Source: Mesobacillus harenae
Lineage (GTDB): Bacteria; Bacillota; Bacilli; Bacillales; Cytobacillaceae
NCBI RefSeq assembly: GCF_013343715.1
Contig: NZ_JABUNR010000006.1
Span: forward strand, 1 to 64,000
Length of the DNA stretch: 64,000 nt
Reading direction: 5' to 3'
Shown here: piece after piece, positions 52,565 through 61,825 of the stretch
How positions within the stretch are numbered: position 1 is the first letter of the stretch
Layout: every line of letters starts with the position of its first letter
Notes under the pieces: model-generated
The model's input: only the letters and a program-made list of their open reading frames with translations
What the model was told of the DNA's origin: nothing
Databases searched by the model: none
Translations under genes and position numbers: made by a program

Positions 52565-54241
52565 ATGAAGATGAAAGAAATTTTCGAAAAAAGTTGGCCG
52601 GCGGATGTTGCAAAAGAAATAAACTATCTTCAGGGAGAAAAGCCTTTGCATGAATATATCAGGGGTCATGCAGCACAAATTCCTGACAAGGTAGCCTATT
52701 CGTTTTACGGGAAAAAAATTACTTGGACAGATCTTCATGAAAACATTGGCAGATTTGCCCGTTATCTAAATGAAAAAGGCGTGAAAAAGGGAGATGCCAT
52801 TGGCCTATATATGCAAAATTGTCCCCAATACATTATTGGCCATTATGCCATTCAGAGTTTAGGAGGTGTCGTGGTCCCGTTAAATCCGATGTATAAGGAA
52901 GCAGAGCTTGAATTTTTGTTAAATGAGGGGAACGTTAAAGGGATTGCTGCAGGTGCGGAACTTTATAATCGGCTTCATACCATAAGAAAAAACATTTCAT
53001 CCGTCCAGTTTATCACAACCGCGAGTTATGCTGACTTTCTGCCAGAAACCCCAAGCTTGCCGCTGCCGGATGAATTAAAGGTTACGAAAGAGCTTCTTCC
53101 GGATACAGATGATTTTACCGAGGCGTTAAGAAATCATCAGCCATTAACACCAGAAGTCAAGATCGATTTATGGAATGATGTTGGCTTAATGGTATTTACA
53201 TCAGGAACCACTGGACGGCCAAAGGCAGCCCTGCTCCCTTACGGAAGTGCCCTGTTTAAAACAGCGGCTACTGTTCAAGGGAATAAGGCAGAACCAGAGG
53301 ACCGTACGCTTGCTATTGCTCCGCTCTGCCACATTGCCGGTATGGTGATGGGCGTCAATATACCAATATACACCGGCTGCGAATCTGTGCTGCTGACAAG
53401 GTTTGAACCCAATACAGTCATTGATGCGATTGAAAAATATAAAATTACCATGTGGTACAGTGTTGCACCTATGAACGTTGCAATTCTTCAAACACCTGGA
53501 GTTGAAAAAAGGGACTTATCTTCCTTAAGGAGGAACATGTCGACAAGCTTTGGGATTCCTGTAACCGAAGAACTTGCGGAGAAGTGGAAGCAACTTACAA
53601 AAGGGTGCCTTATGTATGAGGCAGCCTATGGATTGAGCGAAACCCATACATGCGACACGTTTATGCCCGCCGATAATATTAAGTGGGGCAGCTGTGGGAT
53701 TCCTACATTTGAAACTGAAGTGAGGATCATCGGCTTGGATTCTGGGGAAGCTGTCGGTCCTGGCACAAAGGGTGAGATTGTTATCAAAAATCCGGGAGTT
53801 TTTAAAGGGTATTTAAACAGGCCTGATGCTACTGATGAAACTCTCCAGGATGGCTGGGTTTATACAGGTGACATTGGCAGCTTGGATGAAGATGGCTATT
53901 TATACTTCCATGGCCGGATTAAAGAAATGATAAAATGCTCCGGATATAGTGTATTTCCTGAGGACGTAGAGGCTCTGTTAAATGAGCACCCTGCCATCCT
54001 GCAAAGTGCGGCAATTGGTGTGCCGGATGAAATGAGAGGCGAAAGTGTCAAAGCTTTTATAGTATTGAAGCCTAACTTTGCCGGAAACTTAACAGAAACT
54101 GACATTATTCAGTGGGCAAAAGAAAAGATGGCCGCTTATAAGTATCCAAGGTATGTTGAATTCCTTGATCAGCTGCCTGCAACCAGCTCGGGGAAAGTAC
54201 TTCGCCGTTTACTGAAGGAGCCCGAGAATAAAAACGTGTAA
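52565..54241 (+). CDS. AMP-forming acyl-CoA ligase 1
   Basis: A 558-aa ANL-superfamily enzyme. MVFTSGTTGRPKAALL is the P-loop, YEAAYGLSETHTCD the A5 motif, GWVYTGDIGSLDEDGYLYFH the A7 motif, and PATSSGKVLRRLL carries the catalytic lysine near the C-terminus. It activates a carboxylic acid to an acyl-CoA through an acyl-AMP. The ATG at 52565 is ten bases after AGGAGG; an in-frame GTG at 52553 directly abuts it. Coupled to the symporter upstream, it probably acts on the imported acid. Confidence 0.9.
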   Translation: MKMKEIFEKSWPADVAKEINYLQGEKPLHEYIRGHAAQIPDKVAYSFYGKKITWTDLHENIGRFARYLNEKGVKKGDAIGLYMQNCPQYIIGHYAIQSLGGVVVPLNPMYKEAELEFLLNEGNVKGIAAGAELYNRLHTIRKNISSVQFITTASYADFLPETPSLPLPDELKVTKELLPDTDDFTEALRNHQPLTPEVKIDLWNDVGLMVFTSGTTGRPKAALLPYGSALFKTAATVQGNKAEPEDRTLAIAPLCHIAGMVMGVNIPIYTGCESVLLTRFEPNTVIDAIEKYKITMWYSVAPMNVAILQTPGVEKRDLSSLRRNMSTSFGIPVTEELAEKWKQLTKGCLMYEAAYGLSETHTCDTFMPADNIKWGSCGIPTFETEVRIIGLDSGEAVGPGTKGEIVIKNPGVFKGYLNRPDATDETLQDGWVYTGDIGSLDEDGYLYFHGRIKEMIKCSGYSVFPEDVEALLNEHPAILQSAAIGVPDEMRGESVKAFIVLKPNFAGNLTETDIIQWAKEKMAAYKYPRYVEFLDQLPATSSGKVLRRLLKEPENKNV

Positions 54242-54310
54242 ACCTATTTAAGTAACCTATGAATCTGGAAATCTTTCTTAAAGAAATACAAGTAATACGG
54301 AGGTTGTGCT

Positions 54311-55864
54311 ATGTCTTGGGAGCAAGAAATTCAAGAAATTCGCCACAGAGAAGAGCTGGCAAAGAAAATGGGCGGAGAAGAGCGTGTTGAAAAACACCGC
54401 TCTCAAGGCCGTTTGCCTGTAAGGGAAAGAATAGACAAGCTACTTGATGAAGATAGCTTCCGCGAGGTTGGCGCGATCGCTGGAAAAGCCAAATATAGTG
54501 AAGGGGAGTTAAAGGAGTTCACGCCAGCCAATTTTGTTTGCGGGACCGGCAGGATCAGCGGAAAAAAGGTCGTCATTGCTGCAGATGATTTTACTGTAAG
54601 AGGCGGTTCAGCTGACGGAGCAATCATTGGGAAATCTATTTATGCAGAGCGAATGGCTCATGATTTGAAGTTGCCAATTGTCCGTCTTGTCGATGGCTCA
54701 AGCGGCGGCGGAAGTGTAATGGTCCTGGAGGAAATGGGATATACCTACGTACCAGTAAATCCTGCCTGGGACCTTGTCGTCGCCAATATGACACGTGTTC
54801 CGGTTGTTTCTGCCTGTCTTGGATCGGTTGCGGGATTAGGTGCTGCCAGGGTGGCGGCTTCTCATTTTTCCGTGATGGTAGAGGGTAGCTCTCAGCTGTT
54901 TGTTGTTGGTCCTCAAGTAGTCAAATATGGCCTTGGCCAGGATTTGACGAAGGAGGAGCTAGGAGGAGCACAGGTCCATCGTTCGAGCGGGGCCATTGAT
55001 AACATCGCTGTAAGTGAAGAGGATGCCTTTAGGCAAATGAAACTGTTCCTTTCCTACCTCCCGCAAAACGTATGGGAATTGCCTCCTGTTATCGCTGCTG
55101 AAGATAGTCCCGAGCGCCGGGAGGAAGAGTTGATTTCTGTAATCCCGAAAAATAGGAGGAAGGTCTATAAAATTAGAGACATTTTGCCAAAGATTTTTGA
55201 CAAGGATTCGGTTTTTGAAATGGGACGCTATTTTGGTGCAGGGACTGTGACAGCATTTGCAAGGCTCGACGGTCACCCGGTAGGAGTACTTGCTCCCGAT
55301 CCATATATTTTGGGTGGTGGTCTGACAGCAGAAAGCTCTGATAAACTTGCCAGGTTTGTTGACCTTTGCCAAACCTTCCATCTGCCGATCGTAAATCTTG
55401 TCGATCAGCCGGGGATGGTTATCGGACTTGAGAGTGAACGGAAGGGGACAATTCGAAGGGGGGTCAGAGCCATTTCAGCCGTTTATCAGGCGACAGTGCC
55501 TTTGATCGAAATCATTATTAGAAGAGCATTTGGTGTAGGAGCAGCAGGAATGACAAACGGACACGGCTTGAATTTGCGGTATGCATGGCCATCCGGTGAT
55601 TGGGGTTCTCTGCCGCTTGAAGGCGGGCTGCAAGTAGGTCTGCGAAGAGAGCTTGAGGCATCAGATGATCCTGAAGGCCTTCTTCAGCAATATTTGGATC
55701 GGCTTGAAGGGATCCGCTCACCAATCAGGACCGCCGAAGCATTTGGAATTGAAGAGATCATTGATCCAAGAGACACGAGACCGCTTCTTTGTGAATGGGT
55801 AAAGGACGCTTACCGGCTCCTGCCTGAGCAGCTTGGAATTTCCCAGCATGGGATGAGACCGTAG
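54311..55864 (+). CDS. Acyl-CoA carboxylase carboxyltransferase 3 (orphan)
   Basis: A 517-aa carboxyltransferase closely like that at 11320 (shared KKVVIAADDFTVRGGSADGA-type segment, GLGAARVAASHFSVMVEGSS, VNLVDQPGMVIG). The second-half oxyanion region FGVGAAGMTNGHGLNLRYAW is intact. There is no biotin carboxylase or carrier gene nearby; the only ones in the window are at 14510-16199. It may borrow those subunits, or act in CO2 transfer with others elsewhere. GGAGG precedes the ATG. Confidence 0.88.
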   Translation: MSWEQEIQEIRHREELAKKMGGEERVEKHRSQGRLPVRERIDKLLDEDSFREVGAIAGKAKYSEGELKEFTPANFVCGTGRISGKKVVIAADDFTVRGGSADGAIIGKSIYAERMAHDLKLPIVRLVDGSSGGGSVMVLEEMGYTYVPVNPAWDLVVANMTRVPVVSACLGSVAGLGAARVAASHFSVMVEGSSQLFVVGPQVVKYGLGQDLTKEELGGAQVHRSSGAIDNIAVSEEDAFRQMKLFLSYLPQNVWELPPVIAAEDSPERREEELISVIPKNRRKVYKIRDILPKIFDKDSVFEMGRYFGAGTVTAFARLDGHPVGVLAPDPYILGGGLTAESSDKLARFVDLCQTFHLPIVNLVDQPGMVIGLESERKGTIRRGVRAISAVYQATVPLIEIIIRRAFGVGAAGMTNGHGLNLRYAWPSGDWGSLPLEGGLQVGLRRELEASDDPEGLLQQYLDRLEGIRSPIRTAEAFGIEEIIDPRDTRPLLCEWVKDAYRLLPEQLGISQHGMRP

Positions 55865-55889
55865 TATGAATGAATAGAGTTTCACTAAT

Positions 55890-55921
55890 GCCAATCTGCA
55901 TATAGGGTTGGCTTTTCTTTT
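55890..55921 (+). terminator. Terminator after carboxyltransferase 3
   Basis: GCCAATC-TGCATATAG-GGTTGGC followed by TTTTCTTTT. Confidence 0.65.
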
Positions 55922-55962
55922 CAAAAGATTCTCTGACGATGAATAATAAGGGAGTGCGATAA

Positions 55963-57654
55963 ATGAAAAGCCTGTTTAAAAAAGAATACAGCTTGCTGAA
56001 GGAAAATGAAATGGTAACAAAATCTCTCGAGCATTGGGCTGAAGTACAGCCTGATAAAACCTTTGTATATTATGGTGAGGAGAAACTGAGCGTAACATTT
56101 CAGCAATTTAATCGAATGGCCAACAGCATTGCACATTCTCTAATAGATAAAGGAATTGTCAAGGGCGATCGAATCTGTGTTTTTATGAAGAATCCTTATA
56201 TTACAACTTTAGCGATGTTTGGGATATGGAAAAGTGGAGCTGTATTTTGCCCAGTGAACTTTAACTTTGAAGGAAGACTATTAAGCTATCAGTTAAAGGA
56301 TACTAACCCTAAAATACTGCTGACAGAGGAGGAACTTGTTCCAGCATTAAAAGAAATTTCTGATGGGATTTCGATGATTGAAGAAGTTGTATATTATTCT
56401 AACACGGCTGCCTCGAGCGGAGAGGCGAAAGGGAATTCCTTTGAAAAGCTTTTAGAAAACAAATCAGCTAATCCAGAAGTAGAGTTAAATTTCTGGGATA
56501 CGGCTAATATTATCTATACCTCTGGAACTACCGGGCCTGCTAAAGGAGTCGTTCAGTCACATCGCTGGATAAATGGATATACGCATAATTTTAGAAAGCT
56601 CATGAATTCAAGCGATGTCGTATATAATGATTTGCCGCTCTACCATGTTGGGGGTGCATTCGCCAATGTTGCGAGAGCAGCTTATGTGGGATGTACGATT
56701 GGATTGTGGAATAAATTCAGTCCAACTGAATTTTGGCAGCGTATTGATGAATGTGGAGCAAGCAGTGCCATCCTGCTCGATGTAATGATTCCCTGGCTCA
56801 TGAATGCAAAGCCTACAGCCGAAGACAAAAAAAATACACTCAATAAGGTTCATATGCAGCCCCTGCCTAATTACCATCACAAAGTGGCCGATCGCTTTGG
56901 ATTTGACTATGTATCGGCAGGTTTTGGACAGACAGAATCAGGAAACCCTTTGGTAGGTTTGATCATTGAAACAGGCGAAGATGAAGGAACCCCTAAAACT
57001 TTGCAAAAGGGGTATTCAAGAGCAGAAATGCTGAATAGGGCCGAACAGCTAGGTATAACAACGATTGATGGAAAAAAAGAGTTAAAGAAGGGCTTTATGG
57101 GAAAACCATCCGCTTTGTTTGACGTTGCGATTTTAAATGAAAGGGACGAGGAGCTTGAACCCGGAGAAATGGGTCAGATAGCTTTAAGACCGCATGTTCC
57201 TGACATCGTCTTAACCGAATATTTTAATAAGCCCGATAACACAGTCAAAGCAATGAAAAACTGCTGGTTCCATACAGGAGATGCTGGATACTTAGATAAT
57301 GATGGCTGTTTTTATTTTGTAGACAGGCTCGGTGATGTCATCAGAAGCAGGGGCGAGAAGTTTTCATCCTATCAATTAGAGGATATTATAAATGAACATT
57401 CTCAGGTAGACTTATGTGCTGCGTTCCCAATACCTGCTGAAGTAGGGGACGAAGACGAGGCGGCTGTATATATCGTTTTAAAAGAGGGGATCGAAGTCTC
57501 AGAAGAATCAATAATAGAGTGGATTAAGCAAAAAACACCAAAGTTTATGTGGCCAAAAGTTATTCGATTCACCGATGAACTGCCGCGTACCCCTTCGAAT
57601 AAAATCCAAAAGCACCAGCTAAGAAAGATGCTTGAGAAAGAGATGACAATGTAA
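55963..57654 (+). CDS. AMP-forming acyl-CoA ligase 2 (carnitine-CoA ligase type)
   Basis: A 563-aa ANL enzyme. IIYTSGTTGPAKGVVQSH is the P-loop, SAGFGQTESGNP the A5 motif, CWFHTGDAGYLDNDGCFYFV the A7 motif, and PRTPSNKIQKHQLR ends with the catalytic lysine. It is only distantly like the ligase at 52565 and is nearer the crotonobetaine/carnitine-CoA ligase branch. An insert after LIIETGEDEGTPKT is unusual. Acid substrate unknown. GGGAG precedes the ATG; a terminator separates it from the upstream gene. Confidence 0.87.
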   Translation: MKSLFKKEYSLLKENEMVTKSLEHWAEVQPDKTFVYYGEEKLSVTFQQFNRMANSIAHSLIDKGIVKGDRICVFMKNPYITTLAMFGIWKSGAVFCPVNFNFEGRLLSYQLKDTNPKILLTEEELVPALKEISDGISMIEEVVYYSNTAASSGEAKGNSFEKLLENKSANPEVELNFWDTANIIYTSGTTGPAKGVVQSHRWINGYTHNFRKLMNSSDVVYNDLPLYHVGGAFANVARAAYVGCTIGLWNKFSPTEFWQRIDECGASSAILLDVMIPWLMNAKPTAEDKKNTLNKVHMQPLPNYHHKVADRFGFDYVSAGFGQTESGNPLVGLIIETGEDEGTPKTLQKGYSRAEMLNRAEQLGITTIDGKKELKKGFMGKPSALFDVAILNERDEELEPGEMGQIALRPHVPDIVLTEYFNKPDNTVKAMKNCWFHTGDAGYLDNDGCFYFVDRLGDVIRSRGEKFSSYQLEDIINEHSQVDLCAAFPIPAEVGDEDEAAVYIVLKEGIEVSEESIIEWIKQKTPKFMWPKVIRFTDELPRTPSNKIQKHQLRKMLEKEMTM

Positions 57655-57720
57655 AACAGGGATACTGTAATAGGGTAGAAGTTTATAAAGCAAATATTAA
57701 GCTTCTCAATTATAGGCTAG

Positions 57721-57754
57721 AGAACAGTTGAAAAAATGCTGTTCTTCTTTTTAT
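57721..57754 (+). terminator. Terminator after ligase 2
   Basis: AGAACAG-TTGAAAAAATG-CTGTTCT then TCTTTTTATAAA. Confidence 0.7.
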
Positions 57755-58003
57755 AAATAAAAAGTTGATACCTTGGTTGACAGTCGGTTAGACCAGATGC
57801 GCATATTCATTCTTCTCTGAAGTCTTCCTTATAGGATCCAGGTCTATAAAATATCTAATCATTCTAGTACTATACAGAAAATAGAAACTAGATTAGAATA
57901 ATTAATAATATTATCGAATATTGTCAATTTACAGACATATCTAACATGTATCTGACATAGGAAACCTACTATAGAGAATAAATAGATTTCAAGGGGAGAT
58001 AGA
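57755..58003. other. Gap, promoter of sigma-54 activator
   Basis: No gene. It holds the leader and ribosome site (AAGGGGAG) of the activator gene. No clear -24/-12 site here, so the activator itself is probably sigma-A dependent. Confidence 0.45.
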
Positions 58004-59575
58004 ATGGAAAAGCATCTTTTATTTGAATCAATAAAGTTAGATGTGAAGAATTTAGAAGACTCGTTAATTAAAGAGGGAATCAATTATATATACATGAAAA
58101 AGGAAGACGAAGTTTATTGTGCAAAGGTAGCCAACTTTCTGAAACAGTACCGTTCAGGAAGAGATATTTTATTTTCAAAAATGAGTGATAAACGGAACGA
58201 GAATGACGATAGAATTGATTTTGAAACGATTCTATCTTCTCTTTACGATATTGTACATGTTACCGACGTTGAGGGAAATACCATTTATTGTTCCAAAAAC
58301 TATGAGGATTATATAGGATTAAATCCTGAAAAAATGATGGGTAAAAAGGTAGCAGACTTTTTTAATCTAGGATATTTTACGCCTTCTATTACCCAAAGGG
58401 TTATTGATACAAAGAAAAAAACTTCTACCATTCAAAATACATATAAAAATAGAAAGCTGTTTGTCCAAGGGATTCCATACTTTGATAAGCAAGGTGGTTT
58501 TAAGGGAGTAGTCAATCTTTCAACCGACATTACTCATAAAGAAAAACTCCTTAAGGAGCAGAAAGAAGTCCAAAAGCTAGGATCGATCTATTTTGAAGAG
58601 GCTTTAAGGCATTTAGATAACAACGAGACACATACACCAGTCATATACAGAAGTGAATCAATGAATCAATCGATACAATTGGCAAACAGATTATCACAGG
58701 TAGATTCGTCGATTATCATAACAGGTGAATCTGGTGTAGGAAAGGGTGTATTAGTAAGGTATATCCATGATAACAGTTTGCGGAAGAATGGGGAGTTTGT
58801 CCATATTAATTGTGGCGCTATCCCAGAGAGTCTAATTGAATCTGAATTATTTGGTTATGAAAAAGGGGCATTTACAGGTGCACAAAAAGAAGGCAGAAAA
58901 GGATTGGTTGAAAAGGCCAACGGAGGTACTTTATTTTTAGACGAAATTGCTGAGTTGCCTCTTAATCTCCAAGTAAAGCTGTTAACAGTCCTGCAGGAAA
59001 AAAAGTTGACCCGCATTGGAGGTACAAAACCAGTTGATCTAGATATTAGGCTAATTACCGCAACGAACAAAAATTTACGGCAAATGGTACAAGAAGGTAC
59101 CTTTAGAGAGGATTTATTTTACAGGATCTTTGTCATACCTATCGAAATTCCCCCTTTGCGTGAGCGAAAAGAAGATATCCCCGTATTAATTCATTACTTT
59201 ATAGACTTATATTCTAATCGATTTTTTTTGGATCGACGATTAAGTGAAAAATGTTTTCAAATTTTAGAACAATATGATTGGCCTGGTAACGTTAGAGAAT
59301 TACAAAACCTTATCGAAAGATTGGTCGTCATGTCCAACGGAGAAATCATCACAAGCGATCAGATTCCCTATTATATAAAAGAGAAACTGCAGTCTCATTT
59401 AACAGGCTTAACCGTACACGAGATGATGCCCATTCCTGAAGCAATCGAAGAGGTTGAAAAACAGCTGCTGCTAATGGCGTATAAACTTCATGGCTCAACT
59501 ACCAAAGTCGCGAAGGCTTTAGGCATAAGCCAGGCAAGTGCAAGCAGAAAACTAACTAAATATTCTATTCAGTAA
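58004..59575 (+). CDS. Sigma-54-dependent activator with PAS domain
   Basis: A 523-aa enhancer-binding protein. Residues about 1-75 are unassigned, and a PAS sensor follows (LYDIVHVTDVEGNTIYCSKN, about 80-190). The AAA+ domain has Walker A GESGVGKG (from Gly241) and GAFTGA (288-293). A C-terminal Fis-like HTH (KALGISQASASRKLTKYS) binds DNA. It resembles RocR/BkdR-type regulators of amino-acid or organic-acid catabolism. It lies directly upstream of the sigma-54 promoter at 59720 and should control that ABC transporter. Confidence 0.9.
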   Translation: MEKHLLFESIKLDVKNLEDSLIKEGINYIYMKKEDEVYCAKVANFLKQYRSGRDILFSKMSDKRNENDDRIDFETILSSLYDIVHVTDVEGNTIYCSKNYEDYIGLNPEKMMGKKVADFFNLGYFTPSITQRVIDTKKKTSTIQNTYKNRKLFVQGIPYFDKQGGFKGVVNLSTDITHKEKLLKEQKEVQKLGSIYFEEALRHLDNNETHTPVIYRSESMNQSIQLANRLSQVDSSIIITGESGVGKGVLVRYIHDNSLRKNGEFVHINCGAIPESLIESELFGYEKGAFTGAQKEGRKGLVEKANGGTLFLDEIAELPLNLQVKLLTVLQEKKLTRIGGTKPVDLDIRLITATNKNLRQMVQEGTFREDLFYRIFVIPIEIPPLRERKEDIPVLIHYFIDLYSNRFFLDRRLSEKCFQILEQYDWPGNVRELQNLIERLVVMSNGEIITSDQIPYYIKEKLQSHLTGLTVHEMMPIPEAIEEVEKQLLLMAYKLHGSTTKVAKALGISQASASRKLTKYSIQ

Positions 59576-59622
59576 AGAAAGGAAGCTATTCCCTGGTGAA
59601 TAGCTTACCCTTTCTTTTTTTT
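59575..59622 (+). terminator. Terminator after PAS activator gene
   Basis: AAGAAAGG-AAGCTATTC-CCTGGT-GAATAGCTT-ACCCTTTCTT followed by T-run; nested long stem. Confidence 0.85.
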
Positions 59623-59719
59623 GGGCATAAAACCAGAAGTTTAATAAGAGTATTAAGAAAATAAAGTAAATTCAGCTATTACACTATAAAAACAATTAAG
59701 ATTCAACCTGCAACTTTAA

Positions 59720-59737
59720 TTGGCACGCATCTTGCAA
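59720..59737 (+). promoter_or_regulatory. Sigma-54 promoter of the ABC transporter operon
   Basis: TTGGCACGCATCTTGCAA: GG at 59722-59723 and GC at 59734-59735, 12 apart, a full match to TGGCAC-N5-TTGCA. It lies about 80 bases before the binding-protein start. No TGTCCG dyad is present upstream, so the activator differs from the one at 22.5 kb. Confidence 0.9.
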
Positions 59738-59815
59738 TATAGATTTCTAAGGAGGAAGGGGGAAGTTTTTTATAGTCGTTTTAAATCGTTGTAAATAAAA
59801 AGGGAGGCAATTCTA

Positions 59816-61054
59816 TTGAGAAAAAAAATTAGTTTGTTATTCGTAATGATGTTCATGTTCGCTTCAATTGTAGGTTGTGCATCTTCATCTTCAACTGATG
59901 GTGGAGGAAATAGTTCTAGCAGCGAAGACGTTATTCGGATTGGTGGGATTGGGCCATTAACACCTCCGGGAAGCCCAGCTTTAGGTGAAGAACTGCAGCA
60001 GTCCATGCAATTGGCTATTGACGAAATTAATGCGGATGGCGGAGTTCTTGGGAAAGATTTAGAACTTTTCTACGAAGATAGCGCAGGTACGCCTGAAAAA
60101 GGTCAATCCGCAATGGAAAAGTTAGTTACGAAAGAAAAAGTAGTTGCAATTGCAGGTGAAGGCCATAGTTCTGCCGCTCTTGCAGAAATTGAAGTTGCCA
60201 AAAGAAATAACGTTCCTTTTATTGTAGCGGAAGCCTGGTCTGATTCGATTACTGAAAAAGGCTACGAGCAAGTATTCCGTGTGGCTCCAAATAACTCTAT
60301 GTTTTCCAAGAGAGTAATAGAGTTTATTCAAGAATTTGGTTATGAAAACGTAGCTATTATTGCTGAAGATAGTGACTGGGGTATCGGTAATGTGGAGTTA
60401 ATGGAAACACAGTTAGAGGAAAAAGGCATTAAATACAACAGCATTGTTGTGGATCGTAATACGAAAGACTTTGTTCCACAGTTACTAGAACTAACAAAAG
60501 AGAACGAGCCTGATATTTTACTTAATATCATGACAGGTATCGGAGCTTATCTTGTTGTAAAACAAGCTCATGAGTTGGGTATTTCACCAACTGCTGAAAC
60601 AGCCATGTTTATGGGTGGTGCTGATGCAGCCTATCCAGAGATTTGGGAAACGACTGGCGAAGCATCAAAGTATGTAATCTGGCAGACCCCTTATTCACCA
60701 AAGGCAGATTTCACTGAGCTAACAAAACCCTTTGTAGAGGCATTTAAAAAGGAATACGACCGTAATCCTTCTTATGTTGGCCTTCACGGTTATGATACTG
60801 TAATTATTCTTGCAGATGCGATTGAACGAGCAGGATCAACAGAGCCCGATGCAATTATTAAAGCATTAGAAGAAACAAAGTTACTTGGTACAAGAGGTGA
60901 GATCACATTCCCGCTTGAAAAGGGACCTGATTACCACAACTGGCTGCCAGATTTATTGTTCATGCAATATACAGAAACCAACCAGAGTCCGGATGATGCA
61001 GAAATCGTGTTCCCTAAGAATGTATCAACGGCTGATATTATTGTCCCAGAATAA
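59816..61054 (+). CDS. ABC transporter substrate-binding lipoprotein (Leu/Ile/Val type)
   Basis: A 412-aa binding protein with lipobox Cys21 (FASIVGC). The body is type I periplasmic-binding fold (VIRIGGIGPLTPPGSPALGE, then LQQSMQLAIDEINADGGVLG). Although the family name is branched-chain amino acid, many members bind aromatic or short-chain acids or amides. The TTG start lies behind AAAGGGAGG. It is the first gene after the sigma-54 promoter, followed by an attenuating hairpin, so it is probably made in excess over the membrane parts. Confidence 0.9.
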   Translation: MRKKISLLFVMMFMFASIVGCASSSSTDGGGNSSSSEDVIRIGGIGPLTPPGSPALGEELQQSMQLAIDEINADGGVLGKDLELFYEDSAGTPEKGQSAMEKLVTKEKVVAIAGEGHSSAALAEIEVAKRNNVPFIVAEAWSDSITEKGYEQVFRVAPNNSMFSKRVIEFIQEFGYENVAIIAEDSDWGIGNVELMETQLEEKGIKYNSIVVDRNTKDFVPQLLELTKENEPDILLNIMTGIGAYLVVKQAHELGISPTAETAMFMGGADAAYPEIWETTGEASKYVIWQTPYSPKADFTELTKPFVEAFKKEYDRNPSYVGLHGYDTVIILADAIERAGSTEPDAIIKALEETKLLGTRGEITFPLEKGPDYHNWLPDLLFMQYTETNQSPDDAEIVFPKNVSTADIIVPE

Positions 61055-61061
61055 AGAAATT

Positions 61062-61098
61062 AAGGAAAAGGTGGAAATAGAAATCCACCTTTTCCCTT
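61062..61098 (+). terminator. Attenuating hairpin between binding protein and ATPase genes
   Basis: AAGGAAAAGGTGGA / TCCACCTTTTCCCTT, stem of about 13 bp, no T-run. It probably stabilises the upstream mRNA and lowers read-through. Confidence 0.7.
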
Positions 61099-61112
61099 CA
61101 TAGGAGGTAACT

Positions 61113-61814
61113 ATGTTAAAGGTTGAAGGATTAACCAAACATTTCGGGGGAACAAAGGCGCTTAATGGAGTTAGTTTAGAAGTAGAAAAACAAGAAATTG
61201 TGGGTATTATCGGTCCAAATGGCTCAGGTAAATCAACTTTGCTCCATAATATAACGGGATTATATCTGCCTGATAAAGGAAATATATGGTTTGAAGGGAC
61301 AGATATTACTAACCTTCCGATAGATAAAAGAGCAAGATTAGGAATTGGTCGAACCTTTCAAAACTTACGGTTATTTAAGTTATTAACTGTTTGGGAAAAC
61401 CTTCTTGTTCCTGCTATCCAGCTTAAAAAACCTAAGAAGGAAATGGAAGAACAAGCGGCGGAGTTATTGGAATTGGTGAAGTTATCCCATTTGAAAAATG
61501 AACAGGCTCAGAATTTATCCATTGGTCAGCAGCGACTATTGGAATTTATTCGTGCTATGATGCTTGATTCAAAAATTGTTTTCCTTGATGAACCGACAGC
61601 CGGATTTCATCCGAATATGATCCAAACGTTTATTGATACCTTGCAGGAATTAAACCGTCGTGGGAAGACTTTCGTCATTATTGAACATAATATTCCAGCA
61701 ATTATGGAAATCAGCACCAGATTAGTTGCTATTGCAGCTGGAGAGGTGTTAATGAGTGGTGATCCGCATTCAGTCCATTCAAATCCAGAAGTTGTTGAAG
61801 CATATCTAGGTTAG
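61113..61814 (+). CDS. ABC transporter ATPase 1 (LivG type)
   Basis: A 233-aa ATP-binding subunit. Walker A is GPNGSGKST, the signature motif LSIGQQRLLEFIRAMM, and Walker B KIVFLDEPTAG, then EHN for the H-loop. LivG and LivF form the ATPase pair of Leu/Ile/Val-family importers. AGGAGG precedes the ATG. The signature LSIGQ replaces the usual LSGGQ, which is allowed but less common. Confidence 0.92.
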   Translation: MLKVEGLTKHFGGTKALNGVSLEVEKQEIVGIIGPNGSGKSTLLHNITGLYLPDKGNIWFEGTDITNLPIDKRARLGIGRTFQNLRLFKLLTVWENLLVPAIQLKKPKKEMEEQAAELLELVKLSHLKNEQAQNLSIGQQRLLEFIRAMMLDSKIVFLDEPTAGFHPNMIQTFIDTLQELNRRGKTFVIIEHNIPAIMEISTRLVAIAAGEVLMSGDPHSVHSNPEVVEAYLG

Positions 61815-61825
61815 GGGGGATTCAT

